Assembly (NCBI RefSeq): GCF_905163445.1 | Contig: NC_053181.1 | Location: 4,464,001-4,528,000 of the forward strand | DNA length: 64,000 nucleotides | Direction: 5' to 3' | Source: Pararge aegeria | Taxonomy: Eukaryota > Arthropoda > Insecta > Lepidoptera > Nymphalidae | In this document: positions 21,755 through 32,093 of the stretch, piece by piece | Layout of the letters: every line of letters begins with the position of its first letter | How positions within the stretch are numbered: position 1 is the first letter of the stretch | Notes under the pieces: generated by a model | The model's database searches: none | What the model was told of the DNA's origin: nothing | The model's input: the letters and a program-made list of their open reading frames with translations, nothing else | Made by a program: the position numbers and the translations under genes

Positions 21755-21908
21755 GTATAAGGTCTTAATGTAAAGTAGAGCGGGTAGCAGCGTGTGCTAC
21801 TGCTAACATTTACCAACCCCTCTGCCCAGCCTGATGATTATAGACAGACCCTACCGTTGGGAGAGGCCTTTAGTTCAGCAGTGGACTGTTCTAGGCTTTT
21901 TATGAAGG
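21755..21908 (+). repeat. LINE 3'-UTR-like module (CAGCAGTGGACTG type)
   Basis: GAGCGGGTAGCAGCGTGTGC, CCTACCGTTGGGAGAGGCC and TTCAGCAGTGGACTGTTCTA. Related to 29372-29600 and 39310-39412. Confidence 0.5.
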
Positions 21909-21955
21909 TTTTAATACATAAATATGTAATAACAAGCGTACATCTAGGCAGTCAT

Positions 21956-22127
21956 CAACCCGTTACTGGCCCACTACAGAGCACGGGTCTCCCACAATAA
22001 GAAGGGGTTAAGGCCGAAGTCAACCACGCTGGCTCAGTGCGAATTGGTGGACTCCACACACCTTTGAGAACATTATGTAGAACTCTGGCATGCAAGTTTC
22101 CTCATGATGTTTTCCTTAACAGTTGCT
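21956..22127 (-). mobile_element. SINE2, 3' part
   Basis: Reverse orientation: AACCCGTTACTGGCCCACTA, GGTTAAGGCCGAAGTCAACC, CTTTGAGAACATTATGTAGA. The tRNA-like head is absent, and a PAL half element begins at its end. Confidence 0.75.
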
Positions 22128-22131
22128 ATTG

Positions 22132-22354
22132 TTGACTTTACAATAAATAATTGTTAAGTTGACTTAACAATTATTCATTGTAAAGTCAACATCTCCTGAG
22201 GATGCTCCGGTTTCGGAGCGAAACGTGCATGGGTACATTGCCGGGGATCTGTTTGGTGTGGAGTATACGGATTGAAGAAATTATAAATTACACCATACAG
22301 ATTCTCCTGCTGTTCGCGGAGTATAGCAAATTAAGCTTAATTTTCATAATATAA
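22132..22354. mobile_element. PAL half element (hinge plus right arm)
   Basis: Starts in the ~60-bp central palindrome (GTTGACTTTACAATAAATAA pairing with TTATTCATTGTAAAGTCAAC). It then holds only the right arm: GGTTTCGGAGCGAAACGTGC, GATCTGTTTGGTGTGGAGTA, GCGGAGTATAGCAAATTAAG. Confidence 0.8.
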
Positions 22355-22398
22355 TGATGCGTAATTGTTAAGCATCATGTGTCAGTAATTGCACCAGT

Positions 22399-22665
22399 AA
22401 ATAAATAATAAATAAATATAAATGAATGTACTACGACAATACACACATCGCCATCTAGCCCCAAAGTAAGCGTAGCTTGTGTTATGGGTACTAAGATAGC
22501 TATTGAATATTATAATACATGTAAATACTTATAACATACAGATAAACACCCAGACACTGAAAAACAATCATGTTCATCACATAAACATTCCAGTTGTGGG
22601 AATCGAACCCACGGCCTAGGACGCAGAAAGCAGGGTCGCTGCCCACTGCGCCAGTCAGCCGTCAG
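22399..22665 (-). mobile_element. SINE1, full length
   Basis: (AATA)n tail at the left, CCAAAGTAAGCGTAGCTTGT, B-box complement GGAATCGAACCCACGGCCT and head GCGCCAGTCAGCCGTCAG. Confidence 0.85.
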
Positions 22666-22764
22666 TAGTCAGTAGCGACATAAATAAGCATGGGGTAGTC
22701 CTTGCAAGAGTTTTGTTACAGGAAGCTCTACCACTACCATTACAACTACTCTATATTCTACTAA

Positions 22765-22840
22765 GAATACAAAACGGGGTCTTATCGCTTAATAGTGTTT
22801 TCTGCCAGGCAATTAGGATTAGGATTAGGACAATATGAGA
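22765..22840 (-). repeat. LINE 3'-end module (GATAAGGCCGCC type), decayed
   Basis: ACGGGGTCTTATCGCTTAAT and TTCTGCCAGGCAATTAGGAT are decayed forms of the module at 14.9 kb. Confidence 0.55.
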
Positions 22841-22867
22841 GAGAATAAAAAGATAATGTAAAATATA

Positions 22868-22955
22868 TATGTGTGTGTGTGTGTGTGTGTAGTTACTTCA
22901 ATGTAAGGTTACAATAATCTTGTTATAATCTTACATTCAAATAACTACATACGAA
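22868..22955. repeat. (GT)n plus imperfect palindrome
   Basis: (GT)n at 22869-22890 leads into GTAGTTACTTCAATGTAAGG, which pairs imperfectly with CTTACATTCAAATAACTAC at 22933-22951. Confidence 0.7.
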
Positions 22956-24105
22956 TACTTAAAATTAAGCGTGCTTCAAACATGCTAATTCCTTAATTAA
23001 CCATCCAATCGATCACAAGTACCAACCATCGCTATATATTAATAATAATAAAATCTTAATCAGACAAAACAATAGTCTAAGTAACGTAGTAAGTTTAAAG
23101 AATGCTTACTAAACGCTAGCGCGCTCTCCTCAACCCCGATCCGATCTTAAGTCCGTGAATATTAATTTCTTAAATTGTGTACCTACTAGTATAAATTGGT
23201 AACTATACTAGTACACAACTTCCGATGTCACGATAGTCAAAAAAGCATCGAGGTAAAGCCAGCTGAACGAAGAATACCAGGAAAAGAAAATAAAATAAAA
23301 CTGACAGTGGCCAATTCTAGACGCACGTATCCGACGGCGCGGATCCAAGGCCATTTTGCTGATCTCACCGACCATTTTTTCTATAAACTATTACATGACC
23401 GACTTTAGAGGAACCCATAACAATCATCAAACTACAAGGAGTGACAAGGTCTTCCGTAACGAGCTGGGTTACATGGCAGAGTCACACGCTAACAATTGTA
23501 TGCGAGTGCCGCGTTTGAATATTTCATGTTGTCAAAATCTAAGATGTTGTATAAATGTGTAGATGGATTCACTGTAGCCTATTTATTAGTGGTATTAAAA
23601 TTAGGTGATTTCACGAAATTTTAATTAGTCTCACATTATCTCGTATCTGCACGTAGTTGTCGGGTATTTCGTGAGCAACAACAATAACATTTTGTACAAA
23701 TATGTCTTTAGGTGAAGGTTTATAGACGATGTAAGGATTACAGTGATAATGTGAGAGAAAGGAAAAAGTAGTGGATAGAAGACGGAGTTATTTTGCTTAT
23801 ATCGAAAATAAAAAATTAAGCAAATAATACAACAGAAACAGATTGGTCGGGGAAAAAGATATTAATATTTCATGCGTTATTTTATTGACTACCAGTCCAG
23901 TGTATGAGTGAAATAGAGAGATTTGAAGTTAAACGTGGACGTGTGACTCGCCCGTCTATTTATAAAACGTCAAAGGTCGAAATTGTTTGTTTTTTTGGTA
24001 GTTTTTTGTTTGGGGCCAGTTTTTTGGGAGTTTCATTTTCTCGGGCGCCATTTTTCACAGAGGCCGTTTAAGGACGTTCCTCGCACGGATCTCTTTGTGT
24101 AGGTT
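22956..24105. other. Least repetitive stretch of the left half; no gene found
   Basis: I see no SINE or LINE module here. Open frames at 23196-23408 and 23356-23562 are short and have no domain. A GC-richer patch (23320-23350) and the T/G-rich 23985-24060 are featureless. If a host exon exists in the left half it could be here, but nothing supports one. Confidence 0.4.
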
Positions 24106-24256
24106 GTGTACCACGTACCCGACGAATGATTACCTATTTTTTGTGCACAATTAATTGAGGAGGTCAGTTTATACTACTTACCTAACGTAACGAGTTAGGT
24201 GCCTAATTTCCTCAATTACTGCTTTGAATATATATTTCGTCGGGTACGACATACAC
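24106..24256. mobile_element. MITE with nested inverted repeats (151 bp)
   Basis: Outer ends GTGTACCACGTACCCGACGAA and, at the right, TTCGTCGGGTACGACATACAC pair with 18 of 21 matches. Inside, AATTGAGGA pairs with TCCTCAATT, and CCTAAC with GTTAGG. No target duplication is evident and no coding capacity. Confidence 0.65.
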
Positions 24257-24780
24257 AAAAGTTTTTTTATTAGTTTTACTTTCGATTACACACACACTCA
24301 ACAGTGCAACGGATGGTTGTAATTTTTGCATAGAAACTACTTATTTTTGAGCAATGACCAGTGAGTATAAATGGTGCCAGCAGCGTCTTGGGATAACCCA
24401 CTTTAAGCATTTTTACTAGCGTATTGTGCACCAATTCACTACAGCTTTACTCTCGTATCGGTTTCAAGTTAGTTAAACAAAGTCAAGAGCAATTTTGTAT
24501 ATTTGTTTTTCGGTTGAATTCGGCTCTTATTATTTATGTAAGTTAATATTGTAATATTAGCAAGTTTCAATTTATCACCGCACTTTTAAAGTAGCTATTC
24601 CACGGTCGCTGTTGATGAAATTAATCTTTCGAAATAACTTCTTACGATCTGATAAATATACTTGATATAATGTTTTTTTACAGTAAACTGTTATCGATGT
24701 AACGCATTTTTTTTATCTCAAACAAGTGTTGAACGATATTCATCTTTATTTTTTTCTGTTTGTCTGTGAAAAGATAAGCC
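24257..24780. other. No gene seen
   Basis: Contains a TATAAAT at 24366-24372 without a matching initiator at the right distance. Otherwise AT-rich. Confidence 0.4.
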
Positions 24781-24784
24781 TTAT

Positions 24785-24905
24785 AAATAATTACAGGCAC
24801 ATAAGCCTTGTCACCTACGCCTAAGGTTGATGGACACAGGGTCGCAATTTGTGGGACCTTTCCCTTGCATGCATGCCCTGTTTGTTCTGTTGCTGTTGCG
24901 GCAGA
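24785..24905 (+). repeat. Dispersed repeat fragment
   Basis: GCCTAAGGTTGATGGACACA and GGGTCGC are shared with GCCTCAGGTCAATGGACACA at 34426-34445. Class unknown. Confidence 0.5.
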
Positions 24906-24944
24906 TTGCCAAGCTGAGGTCAAATGTAAAATGATCGCTTATAA

Positions 24945-25353
24945 TTATAAATGTCACTGTAAGTTTGTTTGTTACGCTTTCACGCAAAAACTACTGAACC
25001 GATCCTCATGAAACTTTGTACACATATTCTTAGAAGTGTTAGAAGTAATATATGATACTTTTTATCCAGACATTAAGCTAGGGAGAGGGGATAAAAGTGT
25101 TTGACGAGTTTACAACATAACTCCGACAAATTATAACCGATTTAAATATTTATTTTTGCCCAACTTTGTGTAGATCTGATGAATCTGGTTGGAGATAGAG
25201 AACAGAACTCCTCAGCGGACAGCAGCGAACACCTCATTTAAGGATTAGCGATACTGAATACTTTATTTATTTTTAGAACTATATAAACTTAAATTGAATG
25301 CCACTTCAAAAAACAAAATCAAACGCAGACGAAGTCGCGGGCAATAGCTAGTC
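24945..25353 (-). repeat. 'CTAGCTGTTGCCC' repeat, near full length
   Basis: On the minus strand it starts ACTAGCTATTGCCCGCGACT, TCGTCTGCGTTTGATTTTGT. It ends with CGTAACAAACAAACTTACAG-like text at 24957-24975, preceded by the AGTAGTTTTTGCGTGAAAG phrase. Length about 410 bp. A related copy is split by CR1-B2 at 41083-41165 and 45115-45240. No ORF, class uncertain. Confidence 0.65.
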
Positions 25354-25488
25354 GCTTATAAAGAGCAATACTTTGCTCGCGAAGAACACGTGTTGAACGG
25401 GCCGTCCTGTGTCTATCACCCTAAGGTGCAGGTGCTTAGCCTTAAGTAAGAGTAGATGTGTCCACTTTACCTTTTTGAAACTATATTT

Positions 25489-25965
25489 GGCCGGCCGATT
25501 GGTACAGTGAGCAGCGACCCTGCTTTCTGGGTCCAAGGCTGTGTGTTCGATTCCCACAACTGAAAACTATTTGTGTGATGAACATTAATGTTTTTCAGTG
25601 TCTGGGTGTGTATCTGTATTTTATAAGTATTTATGTAAATTATTCATACAATTTTTCATCGGTCATTGTAAAACATTAATAATAATAAATAAACTACGAC
25701 AATACACACATCACATCGGGAATAACCCACAACTGGAAACTATTTGTGTGATAAACATTAATGTTTTTTACAAATTTTCATCAGTCATCTCAGAACTTTG
25801 GGGCTAGATTGCGATGTGTGTATTGTCGTAGTTTATTTATTATTCTGGGTGTTTATAAATGTTAATGTATATGTTTTTTAAAAATATTCATCAGTCATCA
25901 CAGTACTAGATGACGATGTCTAGACTGTCTTAGTAAATTAATTAATTAATTAATTAATTTTATTT
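25489..25965 (+). mobile_element. SINE1 mosaic
   Basis: Head and body at 25489-25665 (GTGAGCAGCGACCCTGCTTT, GTTCGATTCCCACAACTG). Then an inverted tail piece at 25676-25712 (AAACTACGACAATACACACA), a second partial body at 25728-25843 ending GTGTATTGTCGTAGTTTATT, and a third body scrap at 25845-25935. It ends in (ATTA)n at 25938-25960. At least three SINE1 segments are joined, one inverted. Confidence 0.75.
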
Positions 25966-25974
25966 ATATGTGTA

Positions 25975-26115
25975 GGGTGTGAAATCCTTTCCTATCTAAG
26001 CACCACTGACTGTAGTTCCCTGCGGTTATTTTTAGGTGCTACTTAAGCGTAGCTCTGTTAATAGGCGATGGTTCCCACTTACCTTCATCCATCTGCCATC
26101 TGCTCCTTCAAATAT
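25975..26115 (+). repeat. Dispersed repeat fragment
   Basis: ATAGGCGATGGTTCCCACTTACC resembles a dispersed tail (ATAGGCAATGGTTTCCACTT at 34504). Five-prime part not recognised. Confidence 0.4.
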
Positions 26116-26154
26116 TGCTATATTGCTCTTACTTCATAGCTCATCATTAACTAG

Positions 26155-26375
26155 AGTGTGAGATGGTGATACCAAAAAAAACCTGGCTATGTTTGTTGTG
26201 TGCTCTTCTTAGACCAAGGCGCGTTTGGAACACTCCTAGCTTTAGTTTTAAGGTAACGAATGCAGTTATCACTATCACTAACATTAGTGTAACATTGTTA
26301 ATGTATGAACGCTTTATTAGTGCCTGTAATAAGGTCTACATAAATAAAACATTTTTGAATTTTAATTTGAACAAA
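26155..26375 (+). mobile_element. CR1-A 3' UTR, TTTGAA-tailed subtype
   Basis: TGTGAGATGGTGATACC, CAAGGCGCGTTTGGAACACT, AGCTTTAGTTTTAAGGTAAC, then a TTTTTGAATTTTAATTTGAA tail. It shares its tail type with A1, not A3. Confidence 0.8.
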
Positions 26376-26595
26376 ATAAAAAAACAGTTAAGTTGCTGAT
26401 TCTTGCATCGCTCTGTGGAAAGCTGGCTTTAGGTGGCAGATGCGAGTGATAAGAAAGTTCGCGTCACATAGTTTATTGAGGCCAGCGATCGACACGTGGT
26501 TCACCCTAATTTTTCAATTTGTTATCATAAATTTAATGACAAATTGTATTGCATTGTTCGGTTTAATTACAATTAATCATTATTTGTACATACGA

Positions 26596-26908
26596 AGCGA
26601 TGATAGCGCATTGGGTAGGAGGTCGACATTACTTTCGGTGGGCCGAGTTCGAATCCCAGCACGCACCTCTTACCTTTCCAAGTTTTGTGCGTTTCAAGTT
26701 ATTAAAATATCACTTGCTTCAACGGTGAAGGAAAACATCGTGAGGAAACCTGCATGCCTAAGAGCTCAACATAATATTCTGAAAGGTGTGTGGAGTCCAC
26801 CGATCCGCACTGGGCCAGCGTGGTGGACTACGGCCTTAACCTCTTTTAATTGTGGGAGGAGTTCCGTTGTCTTTAGTGGGCCGGTAATGGGTTAACGTAA
26901 GATGATTA
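26596..26908 (+). mobile_element. SINE2, full length
   Basis: Head AGCGATGATAGCGCATTGGG with B-box GAGTTCGAATCCCAGCACGC. Body: AACATCGTGAGGAAACCTGC, ATCCGCACTGGGCCAGCGTG, GTGGGCCGGTAATGGGTTA. The best-preserved SINE2 of the window. A 151-codon frame across it is read-through only. Confidence 0.85.
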
Positions 26909-27202
26909 TTTATAAAATGTGCCCCAGGGCTAAGTGACCGTCCGAAGTTTATGAACATTTGCATAAAATAAAATTTGAAAAATGTTTAACAACACACAAA
27001 AAAAAAAAAAACAGTAACCCAACTGTACGGTACTAAGAGGGCTTGTCGTCATGTTGTCATTCGGCTTAATGTTTTGCTTTACATTAATACATAATCAATC
27101 TGGAGAGTTTGTTTCTTCAAAGGCGCTAAAAACTAGAATTGCAGGTTGGATTTTATAAAAGTATTTTGCATTTGATTGATGCCCACTTCTTGAGGTAGAT
27201 CT

Positions 27203-27413
27203 AGGGTTTCTACTAGATTTTAGTAGACGTCTGGGAAGCGTACAACGGGTTCCCCGGACGTCCAATAAATCCAACGAGAGGGACATGCCGTGGTGGTTTT
27301 TAGTTCGGGTAAACGAGTCCCACATAACCTCTGTCCTGCCCAAAAGGACAGAGGTAGCCATAAAGCTTTTCCACCACGACAAAAAAAAAAAAAAAGGGTT
27401 TTCTACTAGATTT
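27203..27413 (+). mobile_element. R1-like LINE 3' end with 18-bp target duplication
   Basis: AGGGTTTCTACTAGATTT (27203-27220) is repeated at 27395-27413 with one extra T. The 174-bp insert carries a last coding scrap (GTCTGGGAAGCGTACAACGG), ACATGCCGTGGTGGTTTTTA, GGACAGAGGTAGCCATAAAG and 14 or more A. Poly(A) plus TSD identifies LINE insertion. Clade R1 is inferred from the 3'-UTR wording. Confidence 0.8.
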
Positions 27414-27419
27414 GAAATT

Positions 27420-27756
27420 ATTTTTTTATTCCACTACAAGTTAGCCCTTGACTGCAATATCACCTGATGGTAAGTGATGATGCAGTCTAAGATAGTAGCG
27501 GGCACGGGGCTAACCAGTTAGAGAGTACGGGAGTCATACCGCTAATTGGTTTCCACGCGACATCGTACCGCAACACTAAATCGCTCATTGGCACGTCTTT
27601 GTCGATGTGGTAACTAGCCACATCCAAAGCCTCGCACGAGACCAGACCAGAGAAAATTCTAAAATTATAAATTCCCAAATTGCCCCAGCCGGGTATCGAA
27701 CCCGGGACCTCCTACTGAAATCACAGCGCTCATCGTTGCGCCAGGGGGGTCGTCAA
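27420..27756 (-). mobile_element. SINE3, full length
   Basis: Tail TTCCACTACAAGTTAGCCCT, CACCTGATGGTAAGTGATGA, body CCACGCGACATCGTACCGCA and CAAATTGCCCCAGCCGGGTA. The head, read reversed, has B-box complement TATCGAACCCGGGACCTCC and GCGCCAGGGGGGTCGTCA. Inserted directly after the R1-like target duplication. Confidence 0.85.
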
Positions 27757-27901
27757 AACCTATTCATCAGAAAAAAAAAAACAAATGTTTAATAATAACA
27801 ACTTTACTAATAAGATAGTAATCTAACGAAATATGTCCCATAAATAAAGTTTATTTTTTCGGGATGAAAAGTACTTGGTCACTTTGCAGTGCATTTATGC
27901 A

Positions 27902-28165
27902 AATAAAATTCAAAATTAATTTATTTGAAGTAGGCCTAATATAAGCACATTTGAAACGTCAAGTATGCTGTTTGTAGAAGAACCCGACAAGAAACTCAGC
28001 AGTTGCTCTTTTCCAACATCATTTTACAATTTAACAATCTTGTGTGAGATGAAAGCGGAGCGGCTTCTTTCCAGGCAACCTTGTCATTAAGAAATTCATC
28101 AATAGTATAATAACCTCGATGTATTAAATGTGTTTTTCTACATTCTTTGAACTTATAATAGTAAA
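27902..28165 (-). mobile_element. CR1-B 3' end
   Basis: AAATTCAAAATTAATTTATT tail side, TAGGCCTAATATAAGCACAT, CAAGAAACTCAGCAGTTGCT, then the C-terminal codons (complement of TIDEFLNDKVAWK) to about 28160. The 3' UTR has lost the CCACCGGTTCGGAAGG segment. Confidence 0.8.
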
Positions 28166-28181
28166 TCTAATTAATAATATT

Positions 28182-28297
28182 GGCACGTCTTTGTCGATAG
28201 GGTGGTAACTAGCCACGTCCAAAGCTCGCACGAGACCAGACCAGAGAAAATTCTGAAATTATAAATTCCCAAATTGCCCCTAACGAACCCGGGAACT
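28182..28297 (-). mobile_element. SINE3 fragment
   Basis: GGCACGTCTTTGTCGATAGG, CTAGCCACGTCCAAAG, GAGACCAGACCAGAGAAAAT. Both ends missing. Confidence 0.75.
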
Positions 28298-29028
28298 AAT
28301 AAATAAATAAATTAAATCTTATTCCTAGTTTCTCACTCTGGAGCCCTGACCACCGGTTGCTTGGGCATTCAAAAGCCCTGAAAACGGAGGGTGGAAGTTT
28401 TTTTTTTTTTTTATAAATTTTTAATAGTGTTTTTTAATTTATTCTTAAGCATTGTTAATAATTTAAAAAAAAAAAAAAGAAAAATAATAAATGATAGAAA
28501 ATCTAATATTACTTTCAGTAGCATGTTGTAAAAGCATATACTCAGCCCCACAAAGGTTTTCTGTACTTTCCTAAACGATATGCTGTTATCACTAATTTAT
28601 GACCGTTTCTAGTAAGTCGATCAATTCAGTCCGTTCAAAGAAAAACAAAACACCTTCTGCATTAATAATTATATGAGTTCCTATAGGGATTTTAATACTG
28701 ATCCCCAAATTGTTGATTACAAGTTATTGTAGACTTCTTTATCACATAAACATTCTCTGTTTTTATCTACCTGTTATCAGTGTGAACATAAAGAGTGAAA
28801 CGTCAAATATACTCACTACTTTCCCAATACTTTATTCCGCCTTATCTTATCGCGTTTACTACAGCCGTAGTAAACAATGTAGTAAGCTAAAAATAATACG
28901 GTGACTATATTCGATAATAACATAACTACCTATGTACGCCGATAGTATATATTTTGTTATTGTAGTATATCTTGCTGTATGAATAATATGATAAAAAAAA
29001 ACACTCAATTTGTTCAAGTAGCAAATTT
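28298..29028. other. Poly(T)/poly(A) tracts, no gene
   Basis: T-run at 28398-28412 and A-run at 28466-28480. GGTGGAAG precedes the former. The remainder is AT-rich. Confidence 0.45.
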
Positions 29029-29029
29029 T

Positions 29030-29158
29030 TATAAGGTTGCCTGGAAGAAATAGCTACTAAGCGATAAGGCCGCCTTTTGTACTTTTGAAGTTTCTTCTTG
29101 TTGTGTCCATTGTATTTCTTCTATTAGTGGTGTACAAATAAAGTGTATTTATAAAAAA
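29030..29158 (+). mobile_element. LINE 3'-end module (GATAAGGCCGCC type)
   Basis: AAGGTTGCCTGGAAGAAATA, TACTAAGCGATAAGGCCGCC, TAGTGGTGTACAAATAAAGT and a short A-run. Confidence 0.65.
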
Positions 29159-29168
29159 AAAATCAAAT

Positions 29169-29367
29169 ATGCCGCGTGGCGTCCTCAGCAACACTCCAGG
29201 AAACACTCGGCGACCTGGGCGGCCTGCTAAGCTTCTTGAGTGAGCTCGGCTGGCTGGAGTGATCCAGCGGGGAGCCGCATCAGTGGCCATACGTACAACG
29301 GACGGTTCTAAACCAACCAAGTGCGAAAAAGGCCCAAGAACAGAAGAAGAAGAAGAACATGCCGCGT
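29169..29367 (+). mobile_element. GC-rich retroposon with 9-bp target duplication and GAA tail
   Basis: ATGCCGCGT at 29169-29177 and 29359-29367 flank a 181-bp GC-rich unit. It holds CTTCTTGAGTGAGCTCGGCT, GGAGTGATCCAGCGGGGAGC and CGTACAACGGACGG, and ends AGAAGAAGAAGAAGAAC. The trinucleotide tail suggests an RTE-type partner. No ORF. Confidence 0.65.
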
Positions 29368-29371
29368 TGTA

Positions 29372-29600
29372 ACGGCATATCAGACATATCAGACATATAC
29401 AGTTGTCACCCCCTCCTCTTCCTGCGGGTGTCGTACGAGGCGACTAAGGGAATATAACGGAGAACGGGCAACATCGTCTTCTGTGCTACTACTACCATCT
29501 ACTGCGATCACCTACCCGTCTGCCCAGCGTGTTCCCTATGCACTAACCCTCCTTGGGAGAAGCCATAAGTCCAGCAGGTGACTGGTTATAGGCTATGCAG
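29372..29600 (+). repeat. LINE 3'-UTR-like module (zipped CAGCAGTGGACTG type)
   Basis: CCCTCCTCTTCCTGCGGGTG, TCGTACGAGGCGACTAAGGG, GCCCAGCGTGTTCCC and TCCAGCAGGTGACTGGTTAT. Same module reversed at 36190-36400. Confidence 0.55.
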
Positions 29601-29700
29601 TGGCGTGCACTTCATACAAACACAAAAGCACTGCCTACCCTAAAAAAATGGTATAACTCATAAAGCCGAAGGATTTATTTTCCACCTTTCTTCTAAATGC
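29598..29700 (+). mobile_element. hAT-type MITE left-end fragment
   Basis: CAGTGGCGTGCACTTCATAC, then AAAGCACTGCCTACCC. A sister of the fragment at 52760. The right terminus is not found. Confidence 0.5.
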
Positions 29701-30525
29701 ATACCTTGGCTAAAAACCCTGTGCTCGCCCTGTAGGCTGTTGATAATACTGACATTAATTTCTGATGTCGGATGTGGACCCTTTAAATGCGATGGATTTC
29801 TATTTAGGTCAACTATTAAAGAAAAAATATTTGGTGGATTGCAAACGCATATATTAATGAAATTGAGGGTAGATAAATAAACACCAGACATTTGACTTCT
29901 GACGTGTCTGTCTCTGTGAATCTGTTTTCTCTCGAAGTATTCGCTCTATTTCACCCCTATATATTCATACATAGTACCTCACTCCCTCATTCTTTTCCAC
30001 GCACACATTTTTTCTAACCTTGTCTCCATTCAAGACCCTCGCAATGTGAACCCTGTGTTTTTTCCATCTAAGTGAAAGACGTTTTGGATTGTGAACGCGT
30101 GCATTCGACATAACGAAGTGTAATCCGAACTAATGAAAATAAACTCTCAAAAACATAAGGACATTATGACATTATATACTTCTAGGTGAAGTTTCACGGT
30201 GACATTTTGTGTCTCCGCTTTGGTATCAAAAATTCATAGAAGAACTTTTGTGAGCTGTGGCGGGTGAGTCCTTTCTCCATTTTTCCTTTCATCTTATCCT
30301 GAACCGAATGCTAATTCACTTCTTGGGACGTTAAAACAACTTAACAGAAAATACAGTCTAAAAATAATACTATCGAATTAATTACAAAACGTATTTGGAA
30401 ATATGATATATATCTGAAGTTCCAACAGTTTTATCTACCGACTATATTACAATAATATACTACATATATAAACAAACTAAATGCGTCGAACAAGTGTGTA
30501 TCTATAATTTTCTTAAATTTGACAT
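29701..30525. other. No gene seen
   Basis: Mixed composition without recognised modules. Confidence 0.4.
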
Positions 30526-30527
30526 TT

Positions 30528-30608
30528 TGTTTCTACGCGACATAATACCGGAACGCTAATTTGCTTAGCGGCACGTCTTTGTCGGTAGGGTGGTATCTAG
30601 GTAGTACC
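30528..30608 (-). mobile_element. SINE3 fragment
   Basis: TTCTACGCGACATAATACCG, TTAGCGGCACGTCTTTGTCG, GTAGGGTGGTATCTAGG. Core only. Confidence 0.75.
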
Positions 30609-30932
30609 TAATAGCTTTACACCACGTACCCAAGAACTCGTTGTAATCGTAGCTAAACGGCATTCAATAAGAAATCAAGGTTCTGACTCATCTAGCTCCA
30701 CATGTTATTCAGCGACCTATATTACAGAGATTGTGAAAGCGCGGTTCTCTGATGTCTATCCCCAATCCCTATTAACAGATGACGTCAGGCTAGTCGTGGA
30801 AAAAATAATTAATTATCTATGGCAGCGCATGTCGCCGCTCACGAATTTACTGTACCGGTGACAGAAAAAGTATTAACACCTTCAAACCTATTTAGTAGCC
30901 GTGGAGCTTTTTTTGGTGGTTTTTTAAATCTC

Positions 30933-30973
30933 ACACACACACACAAACACGCACACACACGGAAACATACACA

Positions 30974-31042
<69 letters not shown>
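30933..31042. repeat. (CA)n microsatellite, about 110 bp
   Basis: Interrupted CA repeat from 30933, uninterrupted from about 30978 to 31042. It gives a His/Thr repeat frame on one strand and Cys/Val on the other; neither is a gene. Confidence 0.95.
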
Positions 31043-31047
<5 letters not shown>

Positions 31048-31886
31048 CACTAATATATTTACAATGGAGTTTATAAATAAATAGACATTTCCCAATGTCA
31101 TGGTAGAATGAGAGAATGTGCTGAAAGTTGCGTAACCTTGCTACGATATTTCTAATAACAAATTATATGTATTTCCTGGTTTATTATTTTATATATTAAC
31201 ATACTTCGTTCACTACAAAGTATATATAAACACATATACATACAATGATATTTGATTGTTCCCTTATGAAATTATTGTTATCCTATGTAAATTTAATTGT
31301 TTTAATAAAATTTTTTCTTCAATCAAAGTTTATAAACAAGCAAATAATAAAAAAATCTTTTAATTCAGTATAATCAATAAGTGATAAGTAAAAATTAACC
31401 AACGGTGTATTAATAAACACCCTATAGCAAACGCGAACCGTGCGGTGCGGCGAATTTTAATATTTTAATAATTACATTCTGATTTAATAAATAAAAATCA
31501 TAAACATACATGCAATGTTTGAAAAAAGTCAAGTAAACCTATTAAGTTTGATTAACTATTTTCGAGATTTGTGAATAATAAGATGAATGCATTTATGGAT
31601 ATATACTTCTATACTATTTACTTATAATAAAGAGGAAGATATGCTGTTTGGTAGGTTCTAGGAAGCATAATTCTCAGCTCGCAACTTCTCGGTCTGCATT
31701 TTTACGCTGCGGTTTTATTATATTTTATGTCATTTTATTTTCTTCTCGGTTTTAATGTATTTTATGTAATTTTATCTTCAATAAGATCTCAGCCTTAAAT
31801 AATAGTTTGTAATTCAAGTGCTGGTAAGACAGCGGGACAACTTATTACTATTATTATAACACTGTATATGTACACCACACCAAGAA
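31043..31886. other. AT-rich, no gene
   Basis: No modules recognised. Confidence 0.45.
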
Positions 31887-32093
31887 TATATACCCAGTGG
31901 CGTATGCAAAGGGTATGCAGATGATATAAAATTTTGAAAATCTCCGGTACGAGCTATAAATACTTAAGGTTAGGCTTTTATGACTCTTACAATGCCTATC
32001 CTTACGTTTTTTATAACTCTAACTGGGAACTTTTTCATTTTATATCATCTGCATACCCTGTGCATACCCTCTATGCACGCTACTGTATATACC
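31887..32093. mobile_element. hAT-type MITE with 8-bp target duplication
   Basis: TATATACC at 31887-31894 and 32086-32093 flanks a 191-bp unit (31895-32085). Its ends are CAGTGGCGTATGCAAAGGGT and ACCCTCTATGCACGCTACTG. An 8-bp duplication and CAGTGG ends are hAT hallmarks. No transposase, so non-autonomous. Open frames across it are incidental. Confidence 0.88.

Noticed and set aside
24366..24372. TATA-box promoter (TATAAAT)
   Set aside because: No initiator 25-35 bp downstream; such heptamers are common in AT-rich DNA.
26440..26895. 151-codon protein gene
   Set aside because: The frame is read-through of unique DNA and a SINE2; no domain.
30819..31076. His/Thr-repeat protein
   Set aside because: Translation of a (CA)n microsatellite.
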